From positions 1,460,033 through 1,524,032 of the forward strand of contig KB445794.1 of the NCBI GenBank assembly GCA_000320605.2: a stretch of 64,000 bases of DNA, given 5' to 3'. The notes under the pieces are model-generated. The model did not search any database. It was not told the origin of the DNA and worked only from the letters and a program-made list of their open reading frames with translations. Position numbers and translations under genes: made by a program. This document shows, in pieces, positions 22,317 through 33,047 of the stretch; positions within the stretch are counted from its first letter, which is position 1; every line of letters begins with the position of its first letter. Origin of the DNA: Gelatoporia subvermispora B (lineage: Eukaryota; Basidiomycota; Agaricomycetes; Polyporales; Gelatoporiaceae).

Positions 22317-24573
22317 TTATGCGCGGATAGATCCAATCCAAGTCCTATGAATGATTATTACCGGATATCGATGAAATCTTGAGATCCCCATGTCTAGTGG
22401 CCAGTGCAATTGTCCCTGTGGCTTCGGAGAACGCACATTGGATGATATCGTCTGCGAGGTACCTGAGTACCAGAATAAAGGTCGGCGAGAGGAATCCTTA
22501 CCTCGTAGGTCATATGAATTAACCTCATACACCGTGTGCCCGTCAATGGCAGGCTCACTCCCGTTCCACCATTCTGTATCTGATTCCCCATCTTGACTGT
22601 TCGAGCTGACCAGCACAGGGTCGACTTCGGGGACCTCATCGTAATCAATCATTGCTGGTATGGCTCTGAACCCAACAATTCCTCGCCTCACGCTTCCGCG
22701 ACGTCGCTCGATCCAGATGCCGCGTAGTCCAGCAGGTCCGAGTGCACATGCAGTCACAAAGCCCCGCGCCCCTGGTGTGAGGCCGCTCCGAGGTACGCGA
22801 GGAGGCTTTGCGTCTTTGCTGATAGGCGTACTGACAGGAACTGCCATATGATGAGCTGCAAGGAGGCGCACCGACATGTAGGGCGGGGCAGGGGAATCAC
22901 GGGCGTTTGATGCGACGTCCGTGGGAGGTAAATCAAGGGTGACCTTGTAGCGAAACAGCCCGCGCAAGACATCGTACGCGAGGAATGATACTTCTGAACG
23001 TAACCTTGGCGATTCGGATGTAGATGATGGGAAGGTGATGAACTGGGGCTCTGAGAATGATACTCCCCGGAACGTCATGTCACGAAAGACGTGCGTGATT
23101 ACAGGGGCTTGTATGTGCGCGTCAGGTGCTCTGAAGCCGTGTTGATCGTCGGGAGATGGCGAGGACAAAGATGGGATGGTATATAGGTCAATTGTATGAG
23201 TCTTCATGCACAGGATGTGATTTCGCGTGATGAATTTAGCTCCAATTATGCCATTCCACTACGGAGGACGCCTGTCAGTCACATCGCACTAGGTCCTCAG
23301 ATGGCAGCACAGATCGCTTCTTCAAGCTCACCAGTTCACCATCTGCAGTATCGGCATTATCGACAATCCAGCGGATACGACTGTTCCAATCCACAACCGC
23401 TAGGATGCTAGATAAGGAGAACACGGTGAGGTTGTATCTTGGATGGATCGCGCGGACAGGGAACATCGGTGAAGGTGCCGTGATTGTGACCAGGATGTCC
23501 ATTGTTGCAATCAGAGACGAGGGAGCGGGCAGCTTTACATTGAGGAGTAGACAGCCTACGGGACTGAGGGAAAAGACAAAGGTTACACGGCAAACATATG
23601 GCTGATAGGTCAAGAACTGACTGTGTAATCACAAGGATTATAGTACTGTTGCTCTCGTCCAGACATGCGACGGAAGAAGTAAATAAGCCAGAACCTTCGA
23701 TTTTGCGGCTGATGAGGCAGGTTGCGGAAGTATCTAGGCCTTGTAATGTAGCGAAGAGTGGACACTGCTGCCCTGCGTGCAAGTCCCAGAGTTGCACCAG
23801 ACGTTCATGGAACACACACAACAACCAGCGATCGGAGAACATATCCATAGCTAGAATCGTCTTTACATCTCCAGGGTCTGCACGATCTTGTGGGCCAGTA
23901 TAAGGCGAAGACGGTCTGCCAAGGATTTTGAGAGGTTCCCGAGGTAGCAACCATGTCTGATCGATGCGGTGCACCGCCTTCACCAATTCTTCGATTTGGA
24001 AGGACGTCATAGTCAACGTCTGAGCCTTGTCATATGGAGAAGGAAGAGGTAAATCATGCCTCTGAGATCGAAGGAGCGACAACCAAATCGATCGGTCGTG
24101 AGTGAGTTGACTGGCAATAGTACACGTCTGGGGAGGTCGTCAGCAGATATGTCCGCAGACTCAAAACAAAGCGGTAGGGGTAAAGCGAGAGTAGCAAATA
24201 TCACCCGCCCTCCACAAAGTGTGAAGAACCGAGTAAGCTCAGGCTCAGCTGCGCTTTTAGGTGCGTCCGGAGCTTCTCTGATTGGTTCCCGTCGGCGACA
24301 CCGCGCATTGCCAAGCCCTGAGGTTGCCAGATATTAGAATCAAGACCTTCGGAAGTTGGAACGGACGAGAGAAATTACAACCACAGGACATACCGATCGG
24401 AACGCGAGGATATCCGGGACATCAACGAAAGACAAGATGTGCAGAAGAATTTCGTATGGCAAATCCAAGAGCCATTGAGGCTCTGTATCGTCAGCTACTT
24501 TGATTTTCATGCTACAGAAATGTTCGGAAATGCTGGATATATGGTTTTCTCGGTCGAGCCTGGGGGTTTTCAT
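22317..24573 (-). CDS. F-box protein with possible beta-propeller C-terminus
   Basis: Likely a substrate receptor of an SCF ubiquitin ligase. There are two possible ATGs, 24573 and 24510 (MKIKVADDTEPQWLL). The F-box reads WLLDLPYEILLHILSFVDVP then DILAFRSVC. After an intron the next exon encodes RFFTLCGGRVIFATLALPLP. The middle region contains a WD-like strand set (ILAMDMFSDRWLLCVFHERL, VQLWDLHAGQQ), suggesting a propeller. Only one WD-type repeat is obvious. The remainder reads as a conserved-looking but unassigned domain ending at 22317. Three or more introns. The F-box is seen directly; the propeller is inference. The distance to the ARG1 stop is only 126 bp, tail to tail. Confidence 0.7.
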
Positions 24574-24951
24574 AGCCTGATCCGAAGGTAGAAGTGGCGG
24601 GGTGTGAGGGCGGCTTCAAAGTGCACGTTCCCAAACGCTTCCCTTCCGTGCATGTATGATTTGGACATGTTTGCCAAGACCCTCTGATCCTAACAACCAC
24701 AAACTCATCCTCTCGATCACATGCTTTCACTCACTTTACCTCACTAACGCGCGTATCACTGCCTTGATTCGTTTTGGTGCGTGAGCTCACCTCAAGTTGT
24801 GACATCCGACATATAGTGTTTATGGCCTGTTCTTATACATCGTGTTTCAGATGAACTTCAGCGACAAGTTCGTATAACGTCATCACTGGTCAAGACTGGT
24901 CACTGGAGCGCCACTCGTCTCGCAAGCTGAACACTATCACATCGAGGTCAT
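24574..24951. promoter_or_regulatory. divergent promoter, F-box gene / flavin-reductase-like gene
   Basis: A 378-bp spacer between two divergent ATGs. No coding signal and no site I would name. Confidence 0.35.
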
Positions 24952-25775
24952 ATGTTTACCTGTGCAATTTCTCGTCAACAGCCAGCGTTACTGAGATGCT
25001 TACGCGCATCGAGTACTGCTACACGACCCTCAGGCAACGTCCGCGATGACCTACGCGCCCTCTTGAGGGAAACTGCACAGCCAGTGGCAGTAGTAACGTC
25101 CCATATGCCCACCGCATCCGATGTACATCTGGAGGGACACGGTCGCTTCCACGGAGCAACCCTATCGTCATTCAGCTCCATCGCGATGGAGCCTTATCCA
25201 CTCGTTGCATTCTCCCTTCGCATACCCTCGAGGATGGCAACAGCACTCAACGATGCTGATGCCGATTCGCCCCAATCACATTTCGTCATCAACATTCTCT
25301 CGGCTGCACAAGCTGATATTGCAGTTCGCTTCTCTCGACCAGATCTCCACTCACAACCATTCGCGGCAACACAGTACTTTCTAACCGAAGACGGTCTCCC
25401 AGTGTTTAAGGGAAGCCTCGGGGCTTTATCATGCAAACTCCTTGGTGTTTCATGGCCATTGCATGACCTACATCAATTGAAGAACTCGGGACCCGAGAGG
25501 GACAAGACGCCATGGCAAGGCGAGGGTGTCGCCTCAGAGCTCTTCATAGCTCAGGTCACAAACGTGGAACAGTTGCCATTTGAGGAAGAGGAAGGTCCTT
25601 GTGCTTCAACTGCACCATTGCTCTACCATCGTAGGTCATACGCTACTACTCGTGATCTCACGCCGAGCAAGAGCTCCACTGCTCAAACGGTCATATGTGG
25701 TATGCTTGCACTATGCTACTGGTATACAATACAACAACTGAAGATCATACAGATATCTGGAGAAGGGTCCTGTAG
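24952..25775 (+). CDS. flavin reductase-like domain protein (FMN-binding split barrel), probably mitochondrial
   Basis: Belongs to the flavin reductase-like family (PF01613 type), which binds FMN and commonly uses NAD(P)H. The N-terminus (MFTCAISRQQPALLRCLRAS) is basic and without acids, typical of a mitochondrial presequence. Family motifs: REtAQPVAVVTSH-like entry strand, GATLSSFSSIAMEPYPLVAF, FSLRIPSRMATALNDAD, FVINILSAAQADIAVRFSRP and the C-terminal LLYHRRSYATT. A likely intron (GTATGC at about 25700 to CATACAG at about 25751) gives a stop at 25773-25775; if not spliced, the frame stops at 25783-25785. Either way it ends within 13 bp of the POL1 stop on the other strand. The substrate is unknown. 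Confidence 0.78.
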
Positions 25776-25787
25776 GACACTATAGTA

Positions 25788-28700
25788 TCACATTTTCATG
25801 AAGGAAAAGAGTCCGCTCAGCTCAACCCATCTCCGGCCGCACTGGTCCAGATACTTATTGACCGCAGCCAACATCGCACGGAAGAAGTCGCCCTGCACGT
25901 CAGCGAGCGCCCTGATCTCGTCTAACCTCAAGTCAGCTCGGCTATCCAATGCGACTCGGGCAAAACTTACCAGCTCTTGCACCGGTTGTACTCTTCAATG
26001 CTTTGTCTACATCAAAGAGCGATGCGTAGAAGCGGAGTTGGTTGTACAATTGTGCATCATTGTACTGCAGGTGTGGCATGTCATCGAGATGTTGATGCAG
26101 GAAACACAACAGACATACCTCAAATGCAACCAGTCCGCGGCATCCGTTGCGCAGGCACCGACGCCCGTATACTCCCATGATACGTGTGCGATTTCCGCAT
26201 GTCGGATCATCGCATACAGTCCAACTCTCGTAGTATTTATTGATATGCTCTCGGATCTGGGCCTCGAGCTGCACCTGCAGGCTAGCCGCGCCCATCTGAT
26301 TCTGACACCCAGGACATGTTGGACCAGACGGTCGAAGGAGGGATGTCTACGAGCAGGACGTCAACCAAAGTGATGTCAAGGAGACAAGAGGTCAGCTTAC
26401 GTCTCGGTTGGCAATGGACTCGAATACGATCTCGCCCTGGCACGAGCGGCATTGAACGATGAATGGGTCCGTATCCTTGAATCGCTCGGCGTCGGACATC
26501 AATGAATCGAGAGTCCCGAATTGCCGCTCTTCCGCTTCCCCCGAGCTCTTGTATCGATTAGGATCAAGGCCTGATACAAAGTCAGTATCTACCATGTGTA
26601 AAAGGAAGATCACTACACACCAAGGCATTCCGCCAGTCGTGCGCGGTCGGTGCCTTCAATAGGGTCGCACAAACGCTCAATCGGTGGCAGGATTTGATGA
26701 GCAAGATAATATTCGTAGTCTGCATTGAAGTCAGAACATGCCGGTACCAGGGCCACATGAGATCAAACTGACCGATCTTGGCCTCGCTTCCAGCACGGCG
26801 GACTTCATCAGGATGCTTAGCTTTGTCTGCCTGTGTTGACTTCGACGCCTCGCCATCCTCTCCGACGCAGAAGATGTATGGGACGACGTCGCCAGATCTT
26901 GCACTGCCTCCTCTTGCTTTCATCCGGAGGGCTACTTGGACGTGGGGCTGGTTCTTCGCATCGGGATAATCTTCAGGGTTTTTGCCCAATCGCTGTGGCA
27001 TGGTCAGGAAGGTAATATTGTAGAGTCAAGTCAGTGCTCACTTTGAAGATGATGAACTCGTCCAGTTTGATCTTGCCCGCGCGGACATCTTCGCCCAACG
27101 TCATGAGATACTCGTGGATACGCTCAACCACTGTTTCGGTCGCTTCCCCGGATAGGATTTGTTCCAAAATGTATCTGGAAGACAAATTAGCTTGGGCTTT
27201 CGGGATTGGTATGAAACAAACACTTACTGAGAGGCGGCCTTAGATAATGCACAATACTCTCTGCGCTTCATGTCTAGACCCTTGACTTCGGTTGAAGTCT
27301 TACCATCCTGTTCGACCTTCACAGCAGCGTACTTCTTCTTTTGCAGAAGGAGCAATCTCTGGAAGATACCGTCGAGGTCAATCTCAAGTAACTTATATCG
27401 GTCATTGACCGCTTTCTTGAGATCTGAGGAGATTTTTAGAGCTTCCGCCAAGTCAGTGACGTTGGAGTTCACGAAGACAGAATCCGTATCTCCATAAACA
27501 ACCTGCAGGGATAGTTAGTTGCACCTTGATCACTACTAAGCTGGTACTTACATCGAGCTGCAGGCTCTCAGCGAGCTCCCTCGTATGCGTCAAGATCTCA
27601 CGACCCTTGAACGTGGTCAGGGCGGCGAGTGGTCGTGCATAGAATCTCGAGTATTCGAAACCGAGACATCCGTACATACTGTTCGCAGTCAGTTTCAACG
27701 CTATCTGCTTGATATCCCACTGTAGTGTACTATGTCAGTAGGAATGAATTTGTCATCGGGATCAACCGTACCTGCATCAACTGCGCCTGTGTTGCTTTCT
27801 TGTCCTTCATGAGTGCCTTGACCTGTCGCCGACGGCTGACGAGCGTAGCAATAAGCCGTGGCAAAACTCCTTGCGCCACCTCACTGCTTGGAGGCTCCGG
27901 GATCTTCTCCTCGCCATCCTGGCCATGTCATTTGAGCGTTAACAATGATATCGTGATTCTAGCCACCCACATCATCTTCCTCCGCTTTGTCAACAGTGGT
28001 GAAGTCGATGTTATATTCCTGAATGATACTGGGGTACAGCGAGTTGAAGTCCATGACGAGGATGAACTTGTCCCATAGACCTCGCTTGGGCTCAAAGACA
28101 AGACCACCCTTGTACTTGTCCCTCTTGCTTTTGCTGGTTTTTTTCCCATCGCCGTCCTCATCTTGCGCATCTGCCTTCTCAGCGGTAGCGGCTTTCTTAC
28201 CGTAGAGCTTGTCAGGGCAGATATACTTCAACCGATGGAACTCGTGCAGAAGAATGTACTCGTTGCGTTCCGCGCGACCACCGTTGAGGGTCTTGTTCCT
28301 ACAGGAAGACGGGTAAGATGTCCGGTCATGACGTGTTGGTGAAGAACACTTGCCATGAGTTACCGGCAAGGTTAGTCAGTTGTCTTGTCAAAGGCAGGAT
28401 TTGCACCTTGGCGGCTAGAGCCATCTGGTAGTGTGCGTCAAGCTCGCAATGCCGAACAAATGTCAGGAGTCGATCAGGCGAGCTGACACTGCTATCGAAG
28501 TAGCTAGCAGTGTCGTCCGGATCGATGTCCTGCCTATCGCTTTTGAGGTGCGTCTTGCACATCTCGGACAGCGACCATGTTGTGGACGAGATCATACCCT
28601 AAGAGAAATTGGACAATTAGAAAATACTATGGTTCGACGTCACTGATACTGACCTTCGCGCTATCACTGGCAAGATCACAGAGGAGTCTCCCATTCAGGA

Positions 28701-31127
28701 ATCGAAGGTTGGTACCCTGTCGCCCAATACCCGGCCACTTCGACCGCCGGAACCGACCGACACGGGACCAGTGGTTCACCTTCAGATCGCGTAACCGATG
28801 CAAAACGACATCCAGTGATACTCCGAGGAATTCATGCCCAACAATCACATCTGGGTCCGCCCTGTAGATAGTGACTGCACTCGGAGGTCAGCGACGATGC
28901 AAGTCAGTAGGTGCAGAGTGAACGTACTGAGCAAATTGTTCAGTAGTGCGTACTCGTTTGCCATGAGATTGATTGCTCCCTTGCCATTGCCGTTAGCACG
29001 AGCTTCGAAATTCGGCGGGAATCTATCCAGAGGCCGAACGAATGTCCGCACAGTGCAGGGTTGTGTCTCAGGAGGGGCGGGGTCCTCAATGTCAACTACA
29101 AATCATATCAGTTAGACGATCATGGACACACCGCCAAACAATGAACTTACTGTCAGACCAAGTCCGAGATGTCGCGCAGACGATCTCACGAATGTTCGCC
29201 TTATGGTTGACGATGGTCCGAATGCTGAGACTCATCACCGTCAGCGGAGGGAGCCCCTTCGGAGCTTGTGGGTCCGAGTCCGAGAAGGGGTTGATGTCCT
29301 TCGGATCTGAGACGACGGCCTCGACTTTGCACCACGATACCTGATCTCAACGTGAGTAAATCGGCCACCACCAGAACTTGCCTCAACACTAACCCCCTTC
29401 GTATCGAGTACTGGCTTCTTGATCTGCAGCCAGCATGGGCCCATGATCTTACGCTTGAGCACCAACAGCTCAAACGCGCTGGTGTTCGTGCCAAAGACGC
29501 GCGCAATGTTCGGACTAGAAAGGTTATTCGGAAGCTGGGGCTCTTTAGGGCAGAAGTCAGTGAATGACAACCAGGTCTGACGGAAATGCATACCATCGAA
29601 CCCGTACACAACCTTTAGCCACTGTGATTCGCCCTTCGGTACATCCTTCTCTCCAAAGGCATACTTCCTCTTCACGAACTTTGCCTTCCACTTCTTGATG
29701 TTCGCCTTCTTCCGAATACGGTCGAAGTCGTTATAGATGTCCGTCAACTCCGGCACAACATCCGTCTCGTACACCTCGCCTGTCATTTCGTCCTCCTCGA
29801 TCCTCCGCTCGCGTGGGAGGACAAACAGGTTTCGCTGGAGGTTCTCCACCGTGACGCAGCACGAGAGCCATGCCTTGGTTGTCTTGTCCTGCGCTTTGCC
29901 TGTGAAGTACAGTCGCCCGTCGTGTTCGAGATAATCCAGCCAGAAGAAGCGAAGGGACCCGTCCTGCTCGAGTACGGAGTACTTCTTGGTTGAGCTGGAC
30001 TCTGCCGAAGTGCCTTCTAGGGGTCCGATGGTGTCCGCCGTATTGACGTTGAGGGAGTCATAGACAGAGAGCCAGGATGGCGTCTCATCCTGTTTCTTGA
30101 CCTTCTTGTCTTGAGCGCGAATGTTATCGATGGGCCTGAGCGGTTTGGCATCGGCATCAATCTCCATCTTGACTGTCGCCTTAGCCGGGTGCGGCTTCGC
30201 TGGGGACAAGCCCAGCATCTCGTCCTCGTCGACGCTCATGAAGTCCTGCATGTCGATCTCGTCGAAGGATGCGTCGTACTCATCCACCTCCTGTACATCC
30301 ATCTTTCCTAGGCTCTGGATCGCCGGCGCAAGATCCTTCGCATCGGTGCGCGGCTTCTTCACGGGGCTGAAGACGTGGTCGTCGCTAGATGGCATCGCGG
30401 AAAGGGCCGCGTCGTCGATAAGCCCGTCAGAGGATAAATCAGGATCCCTCGAGCTCCTGTAGCTGTGCATACCGCTTCCGGAGGAGTGTCGAGAAGACGG
30501 CGACGATTCGCGGTCATCGTAAAGCGGGACAGCCTCTGGCTTGCGCTTGCGGGACTTTGGCGGTGGCTTCGCGGAAATGCTGTCCATGTCGCCCAGAATA
30601 GACGCCATGAAGTCTGTCTCTGCTTCCGCAGAGACTGCTGGTCGGTACGCACTGATAGAAGGTGTGACAGCGGGGGGTGGTGCTTTAGGCTTGGACTTTG
30701 CCTTGTGCGACGGCTCAGCCTTGCCCTTCTTCGCTGTGCATAGATTTATATTAGAAGAATAGCATAGTATAGGAGCTCATAATCTCACATTTCCGTGGCC
30801 GCTCCTCCTCTTCCTCCTCGTCATTGCTTTGTTCCTCGAAGTCATCAACTCCGGTGTCCATGTACCCCTGAATGCCATCGTCCTCTACGAAGTCATCTCT
30901 TGCCAGCCGTCCGCGAACAATATTCTTGTATTGTTCTTCTGTAACTTCGTCGTATAGCCTTACATCCTCCTCGTCCTGTGCAGAGCCATCTAGGTCTGGT
31001 ATGTACGCGTCGACGCGTGGCTGAGGACACGAACCTTGTATTCTCTGCGGCCCCCCTCTCGAGCACGTCTGTATTCGGCAAGCTTGTCGAGCTTGGACTT
31101 TTTCTCGCGTTTGGCCCTGTCTGCCAT
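25788..31127 (-). CDS. POL1: DNA polymerase alpha catalytic subunit
   Basis: Catalytic subunit of the polymerase alpha-primase complex, which extends RNA primers in the nucleus. ATG at 31127; exon 1 (31127-31035) encodes 31 residues ([20 protein letters not shown] onward). A 59-nt intron (31034-30976) joins in phase to [20 protein letters not shown], a family N-terminal motif. An acidic disordered region follows, then the inactive exonuclease region ([20 protein letters not shown] lacks the usual exo Asp). Polymerase motif A is [20 protein letters not shown], motif [21 protein letters not shown] and motif [14 protein letters not shown]. The C-terminus has two Cys4 zinc modules (CRSCQ...; [20 protein letters not shown] then CRG) and ends [13 protein letters not shown]. 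Roughly fifteen introns. The promoter and intron 1 carry ACGCGT cell-cycle boxes. Confidence 0.96.
31005..31018. promoter_or_regulatory. palindromic double MluI box inside POL1 intron 1
   Basis: ACGCGTCGACGCGT is a perfect 14-nt palindrome made of two ACGCGT cores at 31005-31010 and 31013-31018, lying within the 59-nt first intron of POL1. ACGCGT is the core recognised by the fungal MBF (Mbp1/Swi6) G1/S activator. Function inside an intron is inference. Confidence 0.5.
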
Positions 31128-31191
31128 CTCGAGGTAGAATATAACACAGAGAGGACGGAGGTATCGCCAGCAAGACCTTTACGGTGGATAA

Positions 31192-31236
31192 ACGCGTCGA
31201 GGTGAGACGCGCTAATGTCGTGACACGCTTTCGCGC
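31192..31236. promoter_or_regulatory. MCB (ACGCGT) and E2F-like (TTTCGCGC) elements upstream of POL1
   Basis: ACGCGT at 31192-31197 is 65 bp upstream of the POL1 ATG. TTTCGCGC at 31229-31236 matches the E2F consensus TTTSSCGC. S-phase genes such as POL1 are established MBF/E2F targets, so the placement is meaningful. Confidence 0.6.
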
Positions 31237-31257
31237 GGAGATCAAAAGCGCGTCTGG

Positions 31258-31289
31258 CCCTAACCCCAGAACAGAGTAGACCCTAACCC
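31258..31289. promoter_or_regulatory. paired telomere-type boxes between POL1 and GRX5
   Basis: CCCTAACCC occurs twice, at 31258-31266 and 31281-31289, in the 292-bp divergent promoter. On the minus strand each reads GGGTTAGGG, the site type bound by Tbf1/Teb1-like factors. Confidence 0.5.
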
Positions 31290-31419
31290 ATTTTGACTTC
31301 CTAATTTGGATCTCGGTGAGAAATGACGATCGCCGGTGACTGTTTTCTCAGCAGCTCAGCTCATTACCTCCACGTCTCCTACACGTCTCCCCTTCTTGCG
31401 CTCCTTCTCCTCGTCCACT

Positions 31420-32082
31420 ATGTTGCGCTCAGCTGTCCGCACATCGGTGAGTCACTTCACCTGGCAGTCCAGCTTCAAAATATGTTAATTCTGTGTCCTC
31501 AGTTCCTTCCGCTCTTCCGCACTACCCCAACATCCTTCGGTTCTCCGGCGTTCAATGTGGCGCGGAGGTTCCTCTCGCAGGAGACCCGGAACATGATTCA
31601 GTCCGCGGTCTCGTCAACACCCGTCGTGCTATTCATGAAGGGAGACCCTGAGCAGCCGCAGTGCGGTTTCTCTCGTGCTGCCGTGAAGGTTCTCGAGCTG
31701 CAGGGTGTGCCCCCGGAGAAGTTCAGGTCCTTCAACGTTTTGGAGGACTCCGAGCTGCGGAATGCTATCAAGGAGTTCTCGTAAGTCTACACAAATGCTG
31801 GCATTGACTAGCTAGTTTAACTGAAATCGTACGATATCCAGGGACTGGCCCACAATCCCCCAGCTGTACGTGGATGGCGAGTTCGTCGGCGGCTGTGACA
31901 TCCTTCTAAGCAGTGAGTACATGTTCAGTTCATTTTCGCACTCTTACTAAGCTGCGTTTACAGTGCACCAATCTGGCGAGCTCGAGCAGCTGTTGGAGAA
32001 GAAGGGTGTCATCCCACCACTTACCGAGGCTGAGCAAGCGGCCATCCCAGAGGAACACAAGCGACCTTCCGAGTCATCGTAA
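31420..32082 (+). CDS. GRX5: mitochondrial monothiol glutaredoxin 5
   Basis: Carries 2Fe-2S clusters from the Isu scaffold to recipient pathways in the mitochondrial matrix. Exon 1 is MLRSAVRTS; later exons begin [13 protein letters not shown] and [13 protein letters not shown], giving a basic, Ser/Arg-rich presequence. The mature domain shows [20 protein letters not shown] with the CGFS active site. [17 protein letters not shown] spliced to [20 protein letters not shown] (the WPTIPQLYV glutathione-binding strand) follows, then [19 protein letters not shown] and a short charged tail. Three introns, each with consistent phase. Length (about 160 residues) is typical. ZIM17, the next gene, also serves mitochondrial Hsp70 and is convergent at 140 bp. 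Confidence 0.95.
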
Positions 32083-32221
32083 CCTGTCATCTATTCTTTC
32101 GGACTGGCAGTTGCCTGGTGTGCTGTCCGATATGCTCATTTTGTATCTGTACACATTAGCGATCAATACACATATCCCCATTCATCAATACTTCTCCAAC
32201 CACTTAGGCCGAATAACCCCG

Positions 32222-32819
32222 CTACTCCGGCGTGTATTCGACATTGCCGCCATTGCCCAGTGTACCTCTCCGCACCTTCTCTCCCTTTTCTCGCACAAGA
32301 TCTTCCACCGTCCTGAGTTTTCCGTCCTCCGTGCTCTCCTTGAACCAACCCAGGTGATCCGCAATCAAATGGCTGAGGGGATAACAATTTGTAAGCGAGA
32401 ACCTAAGGGGGGTAGAGTTATGAGACACACCGATTTTTGCAGCCAGGACACTCTACTATCACAATGCCTCTCTCGTAGCTCCTCCTTGAGAACTCGTGTG
32501 TAGAACGCGTCGTGCAGTCTGTGACCGTGCAAGTAAATGTGAGCGAGAGCCGCGGTTCTGGCATCTTGAACTGGAGTTTTGTCTGCGGCTCGGACTCTGA
32601 TAACGTATCATTGGGCGCAGAAACAGTCGGGGAGGAGTCTGATGGCGGTGGGTGTGCGTCCGCAGCAAATCGCGAAATTGAGAAAGCACGAGTTTGCGAG
32701 AATACGAAAGGCCGCAGGAAAGCAGAGGCGACCCGCATGTGGGGCTGGGTTTGAGGTTTGCGGTAAGCAGTGCGAGCTGCGTTGAACACCGGAGAGAACG
32801 CATTGCGGAATGAGGACAT
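32222..32819 (-). CDS. ZIM17: Zim17/Hep1/Tim15 DNL-type zinc finger, mitochondrial Hsp70 escort protein
   Basis: Keeps mitochondrial Hsp70 soluble and so supports protein import and Fe-S assembly. ATG at 32819; the N-terminal 50 residues (RNAFSPVFNAARTAYRKPQT) form an Arg-rich presequence. The zinc finger reads FTCTVTDCTTRSTHEFSRRS, then YERGIVIVECPGCKNR. One intron (donor GTGTGT after AAAAATCG) joins to HLIADHLGWFKESTEDGKLR, the diagnostic DNL motif. The first cysteine pair is CX4C rather than the CX2C of the yeast and human proteins. Length (about 177 residues) is normal. Confidence 0.93.
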
Positions 32820-33047
32820 GCTGGCGACAGGCGAGAGAGGATGTGGCAGGAAGAAGAAATGCGTAACGGCGAGAAATACTGTCAGCTTTGGACCAGTCGC
32901 AGCCGTGCCGTGAGCCGAGGAGACGAACTGGGACGAACTGGATCAGATGTGGATCATTCCAGCTCGCTTTGTCGGGCGGCAATTTTTGTAGAATTCGCTC
33001 ACTGGCGCGCGCCGCACTACTCAAGCTCGCCCGTCCATCCTCTCGCC
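32820..33047. promoter_or_regulatory. divergent promoter, ZIM17 / ATIC gene
   Basis: A 228-bp spacer between divergent ATGs of a mitochondrial chaperone gene and a purine synthesis gene. I could not identify a convincing factor site. Confidence 0.35.

Noticed and set aside
30976..31034. Apparent frameshift in the N-terminus of POL1
   Set aside because: A 59-nt GT-AG intron resolves the frame change exactly and restores the family motif, so no error or pseudogene is needed.
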